This document shows positions 42,733 through 51,187 of a DNA stretch of 64,000 bases, in pieces. The position numbers and the translations under genes are program-made. How positions within the stretch are numbered: the stretch's first letter is position 1; every line of letters begins with the position of its first letter. The stretch covers positions 1,922,001 to 1,986,000 of the forward strand of contig OY970234.1 of NCBI GenBank assembly GCA_963714125.1, in the 5' to 3' direction. Source of the DNA: CAWCAW01 sp963714125. Its GTDB lineage: Bacteria > Actinomycetota > Acidimicrobiia > Acidimicrobiales > UBA8190. The notes under the pieces are model-generated. The model ran no database searches and had not been told where the DNA came from. It worked only from the letters and a program-made list of their open reading frames with translations.

Positions 42733-43895
42733 GCGCGGCGCGCTTCGCCCTTGTCGCCGGAGGCGGCACCGGCGGTCACCTCGTACCGGCGTTGGCGGTG
42801 GCTCGAGCCTTGGCCGAAGGAGCCGGGCCCGACAGCGTGGAGCTGGTGGGGACGAGCCGCGGCATCGATGCCGAACTGCTCGCCGACTGCGGTTTGCCCG
42901 TGACGCTTCTTCCTGGTCGAGGCCTGGTCCGCAGCATGGCGCCGGCGGCGCTGGCGGCCAACGCCCGCACCCTCGGGGTCTTGGCGTTGACGGTGGCCCG
43001 GTCCGTGGTGCTGGTGGGTCGGCGGCGCCCGGCGGTGGTGGTGTCGATGGGTGGGTACGCCAGCGTCCCGGTGGCCTTGGCGGCCGTGCTGTGGCGCGTA
43101 CCGGTAGTCCTGGTGAACGTCGATGCCGTCCCCGGCGCCGCCAACCGGTTGGTGGGGCGTTTCGCGCAAGTGGCCGCCGTCGCCTTTGCGGGCACCGACC
43201 TGCGGCGAGCGGTGGTGACCGGCGCCCCGGTGCGACCTGAGATCGCCGCCGCTGCGCATCCGGACCACGCCCAACGGGGACGAGCGCGCCAAGCCTTGGG
43301 GTTACCCGAGGATCGTTCGGTGGTCGGCGCCGTGGGCGGTTCGCTGGGCGCCAAGACCATTAACGATTCGGTCAGCGGCCTGGCCCGGAAATGGGCTGAC
43401 CGCAACGACGTGGCTGTGTATCACGTGGTGGGCAAACGCAACGCCGGAACGGTGGCACCGACCGCGTCGCGCGTCGATCAGCACGGTCTGCACTACCAGG
43501 TGCATGTCTATGAAGACAGGATGCCGTTGTTCTACCAAGCGGCCGATGTGGTGGTCTCGCGCGCCGGCGCCAACACTGTGGCCGAGCTCACCGTGGTGGG
43601 GGTCCCCGGTGTGCTGGTCCCGCTTCCGGGTGCTCCCGGAGACCATCAGAGTGCCAACGCCCGGGTACTCGAAGAAGCCGGCGCCGCCGTGGTCATCGCT
43701 GACCCCCAGTGTTCGAGCGATCGACTGGCGCAGGAGCTCGACGCTTTGTTGAGCGATGCGGCGCGCCTCAAGGAGATGACCATCGCCTCGGCCGCATTGG
43801 GCCGCCCCGATGCCGTTACGGCCGTGGCTGATCTGGCCCGCTCCCATGCCCGCGGGGCGCCCCACCGTGCCGGTGGCCCGGCCCGTCGGTCGTGA
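42729..43895 (+). CDS. murG: UDP-GlcNAc:lipid I N-acetylglucosaminyltransferase
   Basis: This 388-aa membrane-associated GT28 glycosyltransferase converts lipid I to lipid II. It has the N-terminal GGGTGGHLVPALAVA loop, VSMGGYASVPVALAA, GGSLGAKTIND and the UDP-GlcNAc-binding VVSRAGANTVAELTVVGVP. GTG 42729 overlaps the ftsW stop and its own stop overlaps murC (both GTGA). Confidence 0.96.
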   Translation: MSAARFALVAGGGTGGHLVPALAVARALAEGAGPDSVELVGTSRGIDAELLADCGLPVTLLPGRGLVRSMAPAALAANARTLGVLALTVARSVVLVGRRRPAVVVSMGGYASVPVALAAVLWRVPVVLVNVDAVPGAANRLVGRFAQVAAVAFAGTDLRRAVVTGAPVRPEIAAAAHPDHAQRGRARQALGLPEDRSVVGAVGGSLGAKTINDSVSGLARKWADRNDVAVYHVVGKRNAGTVAPTASRVDQHGLHYQVHVYEDRMPLFYQAADVVVSRAGANTVAELTVVGVPGVLVPLPGAPGDHQSANARVLEEAGAAVVIADPQCSSDRLAQELDALLSDAARLKEMTIASAALGRPDAVTAVADLARSHARGAPHRAGGPARRS

Positions 43896-45298
43896 ACGAG
43901 CGCCCGGGACAATCCGACGACACGGCGCCGCGGCTCGATCTGAGCCATCCCCAGCGGGTGCACGTGGTGGGGGTGGGCGGCGCCGGCATGAGCGCCATCG
44001 CTTCGGTGTTGGCCGCCATGGGTCATCGGGTCACGGGAAGTGACCTGAAGGCTTCGGCGGCCACGGCCCGGCTCACCGCGGCGGGCATCGCGGTGGCCAT
44101 CGGCCACGACGGGGCCCACATCGGTGATGCCGAAGTGGTGGCCGTATCGACGGCCATTTCGTCGACCAACCCTGAAGTGGTGGAGGCGCACCGCATCGGT
44201 CTGCCGGTGTTGTCACGGGCCGAGGTTCTGGCCGCCATCGCCGCCTGTCGGCGATGTGTGGCGGTGTCGGGAACCCACGGCAAGACCACCACCACGTCGA
44301 TGCTGGCCCTCATCCTCATCGAAGCCGGGTTGCGGCCCAGCTTTCTCATCGGTGGCGACGTCAACGAGATCGGCACCAACGCCGTGTGGGACAGCGGCGC
44401 GTGGCTCGTGGTGGAGGCCGACGAAAGCGACGGCACGTTCTTGTCTCTCGACCCCGAGATCGCCGTCGTCACCAACATCGAGCCCGACCACTTGGACTTC
44501 TACGGCGACTTCGATGCGTTGGTGGCCGCCTTCGATCGTTTTTGCGCGGGCCGGTCCGGTGGGGTAGTTGCCGGAGCTGACAACCGCAGCTCCGCTGAGG
44601 TGGCTGCCCGTCATGGAGCCGACACCGTCGGGGTGTCGGCGCAGGCCACGTTTCGTATCACCGACGTAGAGGCGAGCGGGCCCGGCGTGTCGTTCCGCTT
44701 GGTCCACGATGGGGTCGTTCTGGGCCGCATCGAGCTGCCGGTGACGGGAGCCAACATCGCCGCCAACGCGGCCGTGGCCACGGTGGCGGCCCTCGCCGTG
44801 GGCGCGTCCTTCGACGACGCCGCGCACGCCCTGGCCCGATTTGCGGGCGTGGCTCGGCGCTTTGAGCTGCGCGGCGAGGTCGACGGCGTGCAATTTGTTG
44901 ACGATTACGCCCATCTCCCCACCGAAGTCTCCGCCGTTATCGAGGCGGCCAAGGCCGCGCACCGGGGGCGCCTGGTGGTGGTGTTCCAACCCCATCGCTA
45001 CAGCCGGGTGGCGTCGCTGTGGGAACGTTTCGCCGACGCTTTCGTCGGTGCCGACATCGTCATCATCACGGACGTGTTTCCGGCCGGAGAAGCGCCGGTG
45101 CCCGGTGTGACAGGGCGTCTTGTCGCCGATGCCGTCTCCGCTGCCCATGGCGGCTCAGACGTGACCTACATCTCGGGGCGCCCAGAACTGCGCAGCGCGC
45201 TGCAGCGCACCTTACGGCGCGGCGACTTGTGCCTGACGCTCGGGGCCGGTGACCTCACGTCTCTGCCCGACGAGCTCATGGCGATCGGATCGTGGTGA
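43892..45298 (+). CDS. murC: UDP-N-acetylmuramate:L-alanine ligase
   Basis: This 468-aa ligase adds the first L-Ala to UDP-MurNAc. It has VHVVGVGGAGMSAIA at residues 23-37, the MurC-specific P-loop VSGTHGKTTTTSML, VVEADESDGTFL, NIEPDHLDFYG and the C-terminal FQPHRYSR. The usual DDY(G/A)HHPTE motif reads DDYAHLPTE here, with one His replaced by Leu. GTG 43892 overlaps murG; the stop overlaps the murB start region. Confidence 0.95.
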   Translation: MNERPGQSDDTAPRLDLSHPQRVHVVGVGGAGMSAIASVLAAMGHRVTGSDLKASAATARLTAAGIAVAIGHDGAHIGDAEVVAVSTAISSTNPEVVEAHRIGLPVLSRAEVLAAIAACRRCVAVSGTHGKTTTTSMLALILIEAGLRPSFLIGGDVNEIGTNAVWDSGAWLVVEADESDGTFLSLDPEIAVVTNIEPDHLDFYGDFDALVAAFDRFCAGRSGGVVAGADNRSSAEVAARHGADTVGVSAQATFRITDVEASGPGVSFRLVHDGVVLGRIELPVTGANIAANAAVATVAALAVGASFDDAAHALARFAGVARRFELRGEVDGVQFVDDYAHLPTEVSAVIEAAKAAHRGRLVVVFQPHRYSRVASLWERFADAFVGADIVIITDVFPAGEAPVPGVTGRLVADAVSAAHGGSDVTYISGRPELRSALQRTLRRGDLCLTLGAGDLTSLPDELMAIGSW

Positions 45299-46308
45299 TG
45301 GCCCGAGAAGCGGCGCAGTCCGCCCGCACTTGGGATGACGTGGTGTCGCGGGTCGCGGCCGTGCTCAGCGCGCGTGCGGTGTCCGGCGCACCCCTCGGCG
45401 CCCGCACGACGTATCGAGTGGGCGGCCCCGCCGCGCTGTTCATCGAGCTCGACACGGAGGCCGATCTGTCGGCAGTCCACGAGGCGTTGGCGATCGCCGG
45501 TGCACCGGTGCCGGTATTGGTAGTGGGCAAAGGCTCGAACCTCCTTGTCGCCGACACGGGGTTCCCCGGGCTGGTGCTGTCGCTCGGTCGGGGGTTCACG
45601 ACCGTGGCTTTCGAAGGCACCTCGGTCATGGCCGGAGCGGCGGCGGGCATGCCCGTGGTGGCTCGCCAGAGTGCGGCCGCCGGGCTGGTGGGCCTGGAAT
45701 GGGCAGTCGGCATTCCAGGATCGGTAGGCGGTGCGCTGCGCATGAACGCGGGCGGCCACGGGTCCGATACCCGCGCCGTGCTGGGCGGCTACCGGGTTTT
45801 TGACCTGGCCACCGGGGAAGCCCACGATTTCGACGCCTCCCGGTTGCAGTTGGCCTATCGGCATTCCTCACTCGAGGTCGGGGAGGTGGTGCTGGGTGCC
45901 CGCTTCGATTTGTCTGCGGGTGATGCTGAACGGGCCCGCGCCCAGGTGGAGGAGATCGTGCGCTGGCGGCGTGAGCACCAGCCCGGGGGCTCCAACGCCG
46001 GCTCGGTGTTTCGAAACCCCGACGGTGACTCGGCCGGCCGCTTGATCGAACTGGCCGGGTTGCGCGGGGTGCGGCTGGGCTCGGCCCAGGTGTCGGAGAA
46101 GCACGCCAACTTCATTCAGGCCGATAGCGGGGGGTCGGCCGACGACGTACGTCGGCTTATGGACCATGTGCGTGACGTTGTGCGCGCCCAGACGGGGATC
46201 GACCTGGCCCCCGAGGTCCACATGGTCGGGTTCGGGGACCAGCCTCTACCTACCGTCCAAGTCTCAACCTCGACCTCAACTTCACCGTCAGAGTCGTCGG
46301 AGAGCTGA
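45295..46308 (+). CDS. murB: UDP-N-acetylenolpyruvoylglucosamine reductase
   Basis: This 337-aa FAD enzyme reduces the enolpyruvyl group to form UDP-MurNAc. FAD-binding segments are VLVVGKGSNLLVAD and GLEWAVGIPGSVGGALRMNAG; YRHSSL matches the type I loop, NAGSVFRNP contains the catalytic Ser and PEVHMVG the Glu. The C-terminus has a Ser/Thr-rich tail. GTG 45295 (GTGA overlap with murC) is chosen; GTG 45292 and ATG 45298 are also possible. MurB within dcw is usual for actinobacteria. Confidence 0.95.
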   Translation: MMAREAAQSARTWDDVVSRVAAVLSARAVSGAPLGARTTYRVGGPAALFIELDTEADLSAVHEALAIAGAPVPVLVVGKGSNLLVADTGFPGLVLSLGRGFTTVAFEGTSVMAGAAAGMPVVARQSAAAGLVGLEWAVGIPGSVGGALRMNAGGHGSDTRAVLGGYRVFDLATGEAHDFDASRLQLAYRHSSLEVGEVVLGARFDLSAGDAERARAQVEEIVRWRREHQPGGSNAGSVFRNPDGDSAGRLIELAGLRGVRLGSAQVSEKHANFIQADSGGSADDVRRLMDHVRDVVRAQTGIDLAPEVHMVGFGDQPLPTVQVSTSTSTSPSESSES

Positions 46309-46337
46309 GTCGTGCAGTCGACCTCGGGAAGGACCCC

Positions 46338-47327
46338 ATGAAGGTGATTCCGGACACCATGACGCCCACCATGACGCCGGCGGCGACGCCCACCATGACA
46401 CCGGCGGACACCGGGTCGGAGGGCCCTGCTGCGGGGGGCGTCGGTGTCGAGGGCCTTGCTGCTGGGGGCGCGGCTGCCGAGGATCATGTCGCCGACACGA
46501 AGGGGGGGTGGGCCCCGTCCATCGATCCTCGAATCCGCCAGCGCCGCACGGCTGTGGCCCGGGACCAGGGACGGCGCCGGCTGCGAGTCATCGTGGCGGT
46601 GACGGCGGCCGCGGTGCTGTGTATCGGCACCGTCGGGGTGCTGCATTCGGGTTTGTTTTCGGCGCGTCACGTGATGGTGCTCGGTGCTGACAACACCCCT
46701 GAGGCGGCGGTGGTGCAAGCCGCCGGCCTGACTTCGCATCCCCCTCTCATCGATGTGAACGCGCCCGCCGCGGCGACGGCCGTCAAGGCCCTTCCCTGGG
46801 TGAACACAGCCGTGGTTGCTCGGCACTGGCCCGATTCGGTGACCGTCACCGTCACCGAACGCGCCGCCGCTGCTGTTGTGGCCCGAACCGGGGGGGGAGT
46901 GGCCCTGGTCGATGACACCGGGCGCATCCTGGCTTGGAACCCCACCGAAGCCGGGCTTGCCGTGTTGAGCGCGCCGGGCCGCCGCCCCGGTGCACCAGGT
47001 CAGCATCTGACGGTGGGGTACAAGCCCGGCCTCGAGGTGCTCAGTGCGCTGCCGGCGGTGTTGCGTGCCCAGGTCACGGCCGTGACGGTGGGGCCACGAG
47101 GAGCGGTGACCCTCGGGCTGTCTCACCAGGTGACCGCCGTGCTCGGGTCCGCCGTTGATTTGCCCGCCAAATTTGAGTCGTTGGCCAGCCTGCTCGCCGG
47201 AGCACCCCCGGGGGGTCCCGAGGTGATCGATCTCACCGTCCCCGAGGTGCCTACCGTGGCACCGGTGGCCAAGGCCAAGAGCCCGACGCCGACGACCACG
47301 GTGCCACCCTCGCCGCCGAGTGGGTGA
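46338..47327 (+). CDS. ftsQ: cell-division protein FtsQ
   Basis: This 329-aa bitopic protein links FtsL/FtsB to the divisome. A disordered cytoplasmic N-terminus with MTPTMTPA-type repeats and Gly/Ala-rich stretches is followed by a basic patch, a membrane segment (about residues 83-102; VIVAVTAAAVLCIGTVGVL), a POTRA domain (ARHVMVLGADNTPEAAVVQ) and the FtsQ domain. A Pro/Thr tail ends the protein. GGAAGGA precedes ATG 46338 by 5 nt. It lies 29 nt after murB. Confidence 0.93.
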   Translation: MKVIPDTMTPTMTPAATPTMTPADTGSEGPAAGGVGVEGLAAGGAAAEDHVADTKGGWAPSIDPRIRQRRTAVARDQGRRRLRVIVAVTAAAVLCIGTVGVLHSGLFSARHVMVLGADNTPEAAVVQAAGLTSHPPLIDVNAPAAATAVKALPWVNTAVVARHWPDSVTVTVTERAAAAVVARTGGGVALVDDTGRILAWNPTEAGLAVLSAPGRRPGAPGQHLTVGYKPGLEVLSALPAVLRAQVTAVTVGPRGAVTLGLSHQVTAVLGSAVDLPAKFESLASLLAGAPPGGPEVIDLTVPEVPTVAPVAKAKSPTPTTTVPPSPPSG

Positions 47328-47345
47328 CGAGCTCCGCTGATCTTC

Positions 47346-47375
47346 TTGACCTGCTCACCGGGGTGGCCGTATCGT
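47346..47375 (+). promoter_or_regulatory. ftsZ promoter
   Basis: TTGACC (47346-47351), 18-nt spacer, TATCGT (47370-47375), in the 187-bp ftsQ-ftsZ gap. This would give a leader of roughly 130 nt. Confidence 0.6.
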
Positions 47376-47380
47376 AAAGA

Positions 47381-47496
47381 ACCCTCGATGCGGCGATCGC
47401 TGAAGTTGTGGTCGAGGGTGAGGTCGCTGGTTTTCGGCGTCGGTTCGTGCAGTGCGGGAACCGGACCGGTTGTGCGACGAGACCCGAAGTTCGGGT
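47381..47496. other. inverted repeats in the ftsZ leader
   Basis: Three perfect inverted repeats lie in the leader: ACCCTCGA/TCGAGGGT (47381-47388 and 47412-47419), AACCGG-A-CCGGTT (about 47459-47471) and ACCCGAA-G-TTCGGGT (47482-47496). The last ends 7 nt before the GAGGAGA ribosome-binding site. They could be RNA hairpins or protein-binding sites. Confidence 0.55.
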
Positions 47497-47514
47497 GATT
47501 GGCGAGGAGAGTCC

Positions 47515-48618
47515 ATGACCGTTCCAGCCCAGAACAGCTACTTCGCTGTCATCAAAGTGGTGGGCGTGGGTGGCGGTGGCGTCAACGCCGTCAATCGAAT
47601 GATCGACGCCGGGCTCCGGGGCGTCGAGTTCATTGCCGCCAACACCGATTCGCAGGCGCTGTTGATGAGCGACGCCGATTTGAAGCTCGACATCGGTCGC
47701 GAGCTCACACGCGGCCTCGGTGCCGGTAGCGACCCCGAGGTGGGCCGCCAGGCTGCCGAAGAGCACCGGGCTGAGATCGAAGAAGCCCTCAAGGGTGCCG
47801 ACATGGTCTTCATCACCGCCGGCAAGGGCGGCGGCACTGGCACGGGGGCGGCCCCGGTGGTGGCCGAGGTGGCCAAGTCGGTGGGCGCTCTCACCATCGC
47901 CGTGGTGACCCGACCGTTCTCCTTTGAAGGTCGCCGCCGTTCCGTGCAGGCCGAAGGTGGCATCCAGCGCCTGAAGGAAAAGGTCGACGCCATCATCATC
48001 ATCCCCAACGACCGTTTGCTCACGGTGTCGAGCGAGAAGACGTCGATGGTCAACGCCTTCAAGATGGCCGACGAAGTGTTGCTGCAAGGCGTGCAAGGCA
48101 TCACTGACCTCATCACCGTTCCCGGTCAGATCAACACCGACTTCGCCGATGTGCGCATGGTGCTGTCCAATGCCGGCACCGCCATCATGGGGATCGGGTC
48201 GGCCACCGGCGACGGCCGGGCTGTCACCGCAGCGCGCTCGGCCATCACGAGCCCTCTACTCGAAGCGTCCATCGAGGGGGCCCGGGGCATCTTGGTCAAC
48301 ATCGCGGGCGGGCCCGATCTGGGATTGTTCGAGGTGAACGAGGCCATGGAGATCATCCACGGTGTGGCCCATCCCGACGCCAACATCATCTTCGGCAACG
48401 TCATCGATGACGCCATCGAGGACGAGGTACGCGTCACGGTGATCGCGGCCGGCTTCGAGCGCTGGGAAGAAGGGCGCGGCGGCGAACCCCGGTCATCGGA
48501 ACGCAGTCAGATCCTCGGTCTCGAATCGGTACGCGAGGACATCTTTGCAGTGCCCTCCGACGACGATGCGCTCGACCTCGGTGACGACGAGTTCGACGTC
48601 CCCTCCTTCCTCCGCTAG
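47515..48618 (+). CDS. ftsZ: cell-division GTPase FtsZ
   Basis: This 367-aa tubulin homologue forms the Z ring. It has VGVGGGGVNAVNRM, the T3 region, the GTP-binding GGGTGTGAAP (residues 105-114), NDRLL and the T7 loop (GQINTDFADV). The C-terminal peptide DVPSFLR is the docking site for SepF, encoded downstream; ftsA is absent from the cluster. The residue before the glycine motif, usually Met, is Lys104 here (TAGKGGGTGTG). GAGGAGA lies 7 nt before ATG 47515. It has its own promoter and an inverted-repeat-rich leader. Confidence 0.98.
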   Translation: MTVPAQNSYFAVIKVVGVGGGGVNAVNRMIDAGLRGVEFIAANTDSQALLMSDADLKLDIGRELTRGLGAGSDPEVGRQAAEEHRAEIEEALKGADMVFITAGKGGGTGTGAAPVVAEVAKSVGALTIAVVTRPFSFEGRRRSVQAEGGIQRLKEKVDAIIIIPNDRLLTVSSEKTSMVNAFKMADEVLLQGVQGITDLITVPGQINTDFADVRMVLSNAGTAIMGIGSATGDGRAVTAARSAITSPLLEASIEGARGILVNIAGGPDLGLFEVNEAMEIIHGVAHPDANIIFGNVIDDAIEDEVRVTVIAAGFERWEEGRGGEPRSSERSQILGLESVREDIFAVPSDDDALDLGDDEFDVPSFLR

Positions 48619-49312
48619 CGCGCCGGGTTCCCGGCTCGGGGACAGCGCCGTCCACGCGTGGTGGACGGACCGGGCCCAAGGCGACATGCGGGTCTTGGTT
48701 GCCGGAGGTACTCCGCCTCCGCCGCTTCCTGCGCAGTTGAGGGTGGCCCGGCTACGCCAGGTGCACGGCGCCGCCGTGGCCGTGGTCGACGCCGAACCAT
48801 CCGAGGGCGCGTCGATGAGCCACTTCCAACTGACCACGCCCCATGACGCCGACGCGCTGGTGGCCACGGGTACGCAGTGGTGTCTGGCTGTGCTGGCCGC
48901 CGACTGCGGCACCGTCGCCCTAGCCGGTGACTCCGGTGCCTATGCGGCCGTGCACGCCGGGTGGCGAGGACTGGCGGCCGGCGTGGTGGAGCAGGCCGTG
49001 CGATCCGTGCGCTCCTATGGGTCGGAAACGGTGGTGGCCGGGCTGGGGCCTTGTATCGGTGCGTGCTGCTACGAGTTCTCACCCAGTGATCTCGACACGG
49101 TGGCGGCTATCTACGGTGACGGCGTGCGGTCTGTGACCACGGCGGGACGTACGAGCCTCGACCTGGCGGCCGGGCTGCGCCAGGCGCTGGCGCGATCGGG
49201 CGTGGCGATCGTCGCCGACACCACCACCTGCACGGCCTGCGGGCCTGACCACTTTTCGTATCGGGCGCGCCGCGACGACGCCCGTCACGCCCTGTTGATG
49301 TGGCGGGATTGA
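48566..49312 (+). CDS. pgeF: polyphenol oxidase/laccase-domain protein PgeF (YfiH)
   Basis: About 248 residues. The family metal/catalytic elements are RLRQVHGAAV (His), LAADCGTVAL (Cys), VHAGWRGLAAG and LGPCIGACCYEF. E. coli YfiH is reported to hydrolyse a misincorporated UDP-MurNAc-L-Ser intermediate; homologues follow ftsZ in Gram-positive ylm clusters. The start is uncertain: similarity seems to begin around SAVHAWWTDR (about 48645), so initiation probably overlaps the end of ftsZ (ATG 48545 or 48566), while ATG 48686 would truncate it. The stop codon lies inside a 14-bp tandem repeat. Confidence 0.85.
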   Translation: MRSTSVTTSSTSPPSSASAPGSRLGDSAVHAWWTDRAQGDMRVLVAGGTPPPPLPAQLRVARLRQVHGAAVAVVDAEPSEGASMSHFQLTTPHDADALVATGTQWCLAVLAADCGTVALAGDSGAYAAVHAGWRGLAAGVVEQAVRSVRSYGSETVVAGLGPCIGACCYEFSPSDLDTVAAIYGDGVRSVTTAGRTSLDLAAGLRQALARSGVAIVADTTTCTACGPDHFSYRARRDDARHALLMWRD

Positions 49313-49366
49313 TGTGGCGGGATTGATGTGGCGGGATTGATGTGGCGGGATTGATATGGCGCCGTT
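49297..49366 (+). repeat. 14-bp tandem repeat, 4 copies plus a degenerate fifth, spanning the pgeF stop
   Basis: GATGTGGCGGGATT is repeated exactly at 49297, 49311, 49325 and 49339, followed by GATATGGCGCCGTT at 49353. Each unit forms ATG-TGG-CGG-GAT-TGA with the stop overlapping the next ATG (TGATG). Confidence 0.95.
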
Positions 49367-49387
49367 CATGAGGGGGCTCGAGGGCTG

Positions 49388-50122
49388 ATGGTCCCGTCGT
49401 CCCCGCCGTGGTTGGCAGCACCCGAAGACGAGCTCGTCGTTGAGCGGCTGGCGCAGCTACGCGCCCGCATCGCCGCGGCCGGACGCGATCCCGCTGAGAT
49501 CACCGTGATGGCCGTGACCAAGGGTTTCGCTCCGGGGGCGGTGCGCGCCGCCCTGGCCGCCGGCATCGATGTCATCGGGGAGAACTACCCCGTCGAGTTG
49601 GTGGCAAAGGCGGCCGCCCTCACCGAGGCAGAGGGCGAGGGCGACGACATGGAGGCCCGGGTGAAGGCCACGGTGTGCTGGCATTTCCTCGGAGCCATTC
49701 AACGGCGCCGGATTCCCTCACTGGCGCCGTTGGTGGCCTGCTGGCAGACGCTGGCGCGGGTAGTTGAGGGCGAGGCCATCGCCCGGCACGCGCCAGGGGC
49801 GCGTGTGCTCGTCGAGGTGGAGACGACAGGGCACCCAGGACGAAATGGCTGTGCCCCGGCCGAGGTGCCGGCGCTGGTGGCCACACTGCGCACCCTGGAG
49901 CTGCGCGTCACCGGGCTCATGACTATCGGCCCGGGGGGTCCCGCTGAAGACGCCCGGGCCGGGTTCCGCCAAACGGCCCAGCTGGCCGCCGCGCTCGGGC
50001 TTCCCGACGTGTCTATGGGCATGTCCGACGACCTCGAAGTGGCCGTGGCCGAGGGGGCCACCATGGTGCGCGTGGGACGTGGGCTGTTCGGGCCGCGGCG
50101 CTCCAGCGCGACCGGAAAATAG
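49388..50122 (+). CDS. yggS: PLP homeostasis protein (YggS/PROSC family)
   Basis: This 244-aa protein is of the alanine-racemase-like barrel family that buffers pyridoxal phosphate. The PLP lysine is in MAVTKGFAP (about residues 38-46); later segments WHFLGAIQRRR and GLMTIGPGG, and MGMSDDLEVAVAEGATMVRVG, match the family. It is somewhat divergent: ENYPVEL replaces the usual ENRVQE. Its ATG overlaps the stop of an upstream mini-ORF (TGATG). The ftsZ-pgeF-yggS-sepF order is typical of Gram-positives. Confidence 0.9.
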   Translation: MVPSSPPWLAAPEDELVVERLAQLRARIAAAGRDPAEITVMAVTKGFAPGAVRAALAAGIDVIGENYPVELVAKAAALTEAEGEGDDMEARVKATVCWHFLGAIQRRRIPSLAPLVACWQTLARVVEGEAIARHAPGARVLVEVETTGHPGRNGCAPAEVPALVATLRTLELRVTGLMTIGPGGPAEDARAGFRQTAQLAAALGLPDVSMGMSDDLEVAVAEGATMVRVGRGLFGPRRSSATGK

Positions 50123-50169
50123 GACAAAGGGCCAGCCTGACGCATCCCCCTGCCTCTGATGCCACGCAC

Positions 50170-50175
50170 TACGCT
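50170..50175 (+). promoter_or_regulatory. -10 box TACGCT, sepF promoter
   Basis: TACGCT lies 19 nt before ATG 50195, giving a short leader that just includes the AGGAGG ribosome-binding site (50183-50188). Confidence 0.45.
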
Positions 50176-50194
50176 GTCGGCCAGGAGGCATGTG

Positions 50195-50731
50195 ATGGCC
50201 GCTGGTTTTTTCAAGAGGGCCATGGTCTACCTGGGCCTGGTCGACGACGACTTCGGGGACTATGAGGACTACGAGCCGCGAGTGGCAGGCCGGGCTGGCG
50301 CCCGTCTCATCGGCGACGACGACGAAGTATCGACGCCGACCCCGAGTCCTGTCGCTGTCGCCTCCAGCACCATCAGGCCGTTGCCACGTGACGACTCTGG
50401 TCAACCGGCCACCCTCACCACTCGCACCACGGTGCGAACGGTGAGCGCCGAGTCCGATGCCCGCGTGCACGTGGTGGCGCCATCCCAGTTCGGCGACGCC
50501 CGGCAAATCGCCGACCGGCTCATGGCGAACCAACCCGTCATCGTCAACTTGCAGGTGGCCGATCGCGAGTTGATGCGTCGCATGATCGACTTCTGCAGCG
50601 GCGTGGCGTACGCGCTCGACGGCAAGATGGAACGGGTGGCCAATGCCGTGTTTCTGGTCACGCCGTCCAACGTCAAGGTGTCAGCCGAGGAACGGCAGCG
50701 CCTGCAGGAAAACGGGCTCCTGCGCCCGTAG
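50195..50731 (+). CDS. sepF: cell-division protein SepF
   Basis: This 178-aa Z-ring membrane anchor binds the FtsZ C-terminal peptide. An N-terminal amphipathic helix (residues 1-15; GFFKRAMVYLGLV) and acidic linker precede the SepF core (about residues 88-170; VHVVAPSQFGDARQIADRL, QPVIVNLQ). In bacteria lacking FtsA, SepF is the main FtsZ tether. ATG 50195 lies 6 nt after AGGAGG; an in-frame GTG at 50192 is too close. Confidence 0.95.
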   Translation: MAAGFFKRAMVYLGLVDDDFGDYEDYEPRVAGRAGARLIGDDDEVSTPTPSPVAVASSTIRPLPRDDSGQPATLTTRTTVRTVSAESDARVHVVAPSQFGDARQIADRLMANQPVIVNLQVADRELMRRMIDFCSGVAYALDGKMERVANAVFLVTPSNVKVSAEERQRLQENGLLRP

Positions 50732-50766
50732 CGGCGCCCCGTCATCGTGTTGCGCCTGACGAGACC

Positions 50767-50772
50767 TAGGGT
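50767..50772 (+). promoter_or_regulatory. -10 box TAGGGT, leaderless promoter of yggT
   Basis: TAGGGT ends 7 nt before GTG 50780. Confidence 0.55.
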
Positions 50773-50779
50773 CTGAGCC

Positions 50780-51049
50780 GTGATCCAACACGTCCTCGTC
50801 ATCGTCCTCGAGGTCTACCTGTGGGGGGTGCTTTTTCCTCGGGCGTTGCTGAGTTGGTTTCCGGCGGCTCCGGGCGGTGCGCTGGCCAGTATCAACACGG
50901 TGCTGTGGCGCTTGACCGAACCCGTGCTGGCCCCGGTGCGCCGATTGATACCCCCGTTGCGTCTCGGCGGGACCGGGCTCGATCTGTCTTTTCTCGTGGT
51001 GTTCCTCGGCATCCAGATCATCATCATCCCGGTGGTGGCGTCGCTCTGA
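50780..51049 (+). CDS. yggT: YggT family membrane protein
   Basis: This 89-aa protein has two hydrophobic segments (about residues 2-24 and 65-88) separated by a loop containing RLTEPVLAPVRRLIPPL, the PxxxRR(I/F)xP pattern of YggT proteins. The family sits in ylm clusters between sepF and divIVA and is linked loosely to division or osmotic adaptation; the molecular role is not settled. The GTG start is supported by the TAGGGT box. Confidence 0.9.
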   Translation: MIQHVLVIVLEVYLWGVLFPRALLSWFPAAPGGALASINTVLWRLTEPVLAPVRRLIPPLRLGGTGLDLSFLVVFLGIQIIIIPVVASL

Positions 51050-51174
51050 CCCAGGCGCGCCGGCCCTGGTCGGAGCCAGTTGGGGGAGTGGGTATTGCGG
51101 GAGGTGACGGCGGGTCTGAACCTCTCGGTTTTCCCAACTCCGAGGTGATCCCCCCCATTGGAAAAGTCGCCCTA

Positions 51175-51180
51175 TAGGAT
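51175..51180 (+). promoter_or_regulatory. -10 box TAGGAT, leaderless promoter of divIVA
   Basis: TAGGAT, preceded by TA (TATAGGAT), ends 7 nt before ATG 51188. Confidence 0.55.
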
Positions 51181-51187
51181 CGCCAGC

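Noticed and set aside
49297..49366. Tandem repeat considered as a CRISPR array
   Set aside because: Units are 14 bp, directly adjacent and without spacers.
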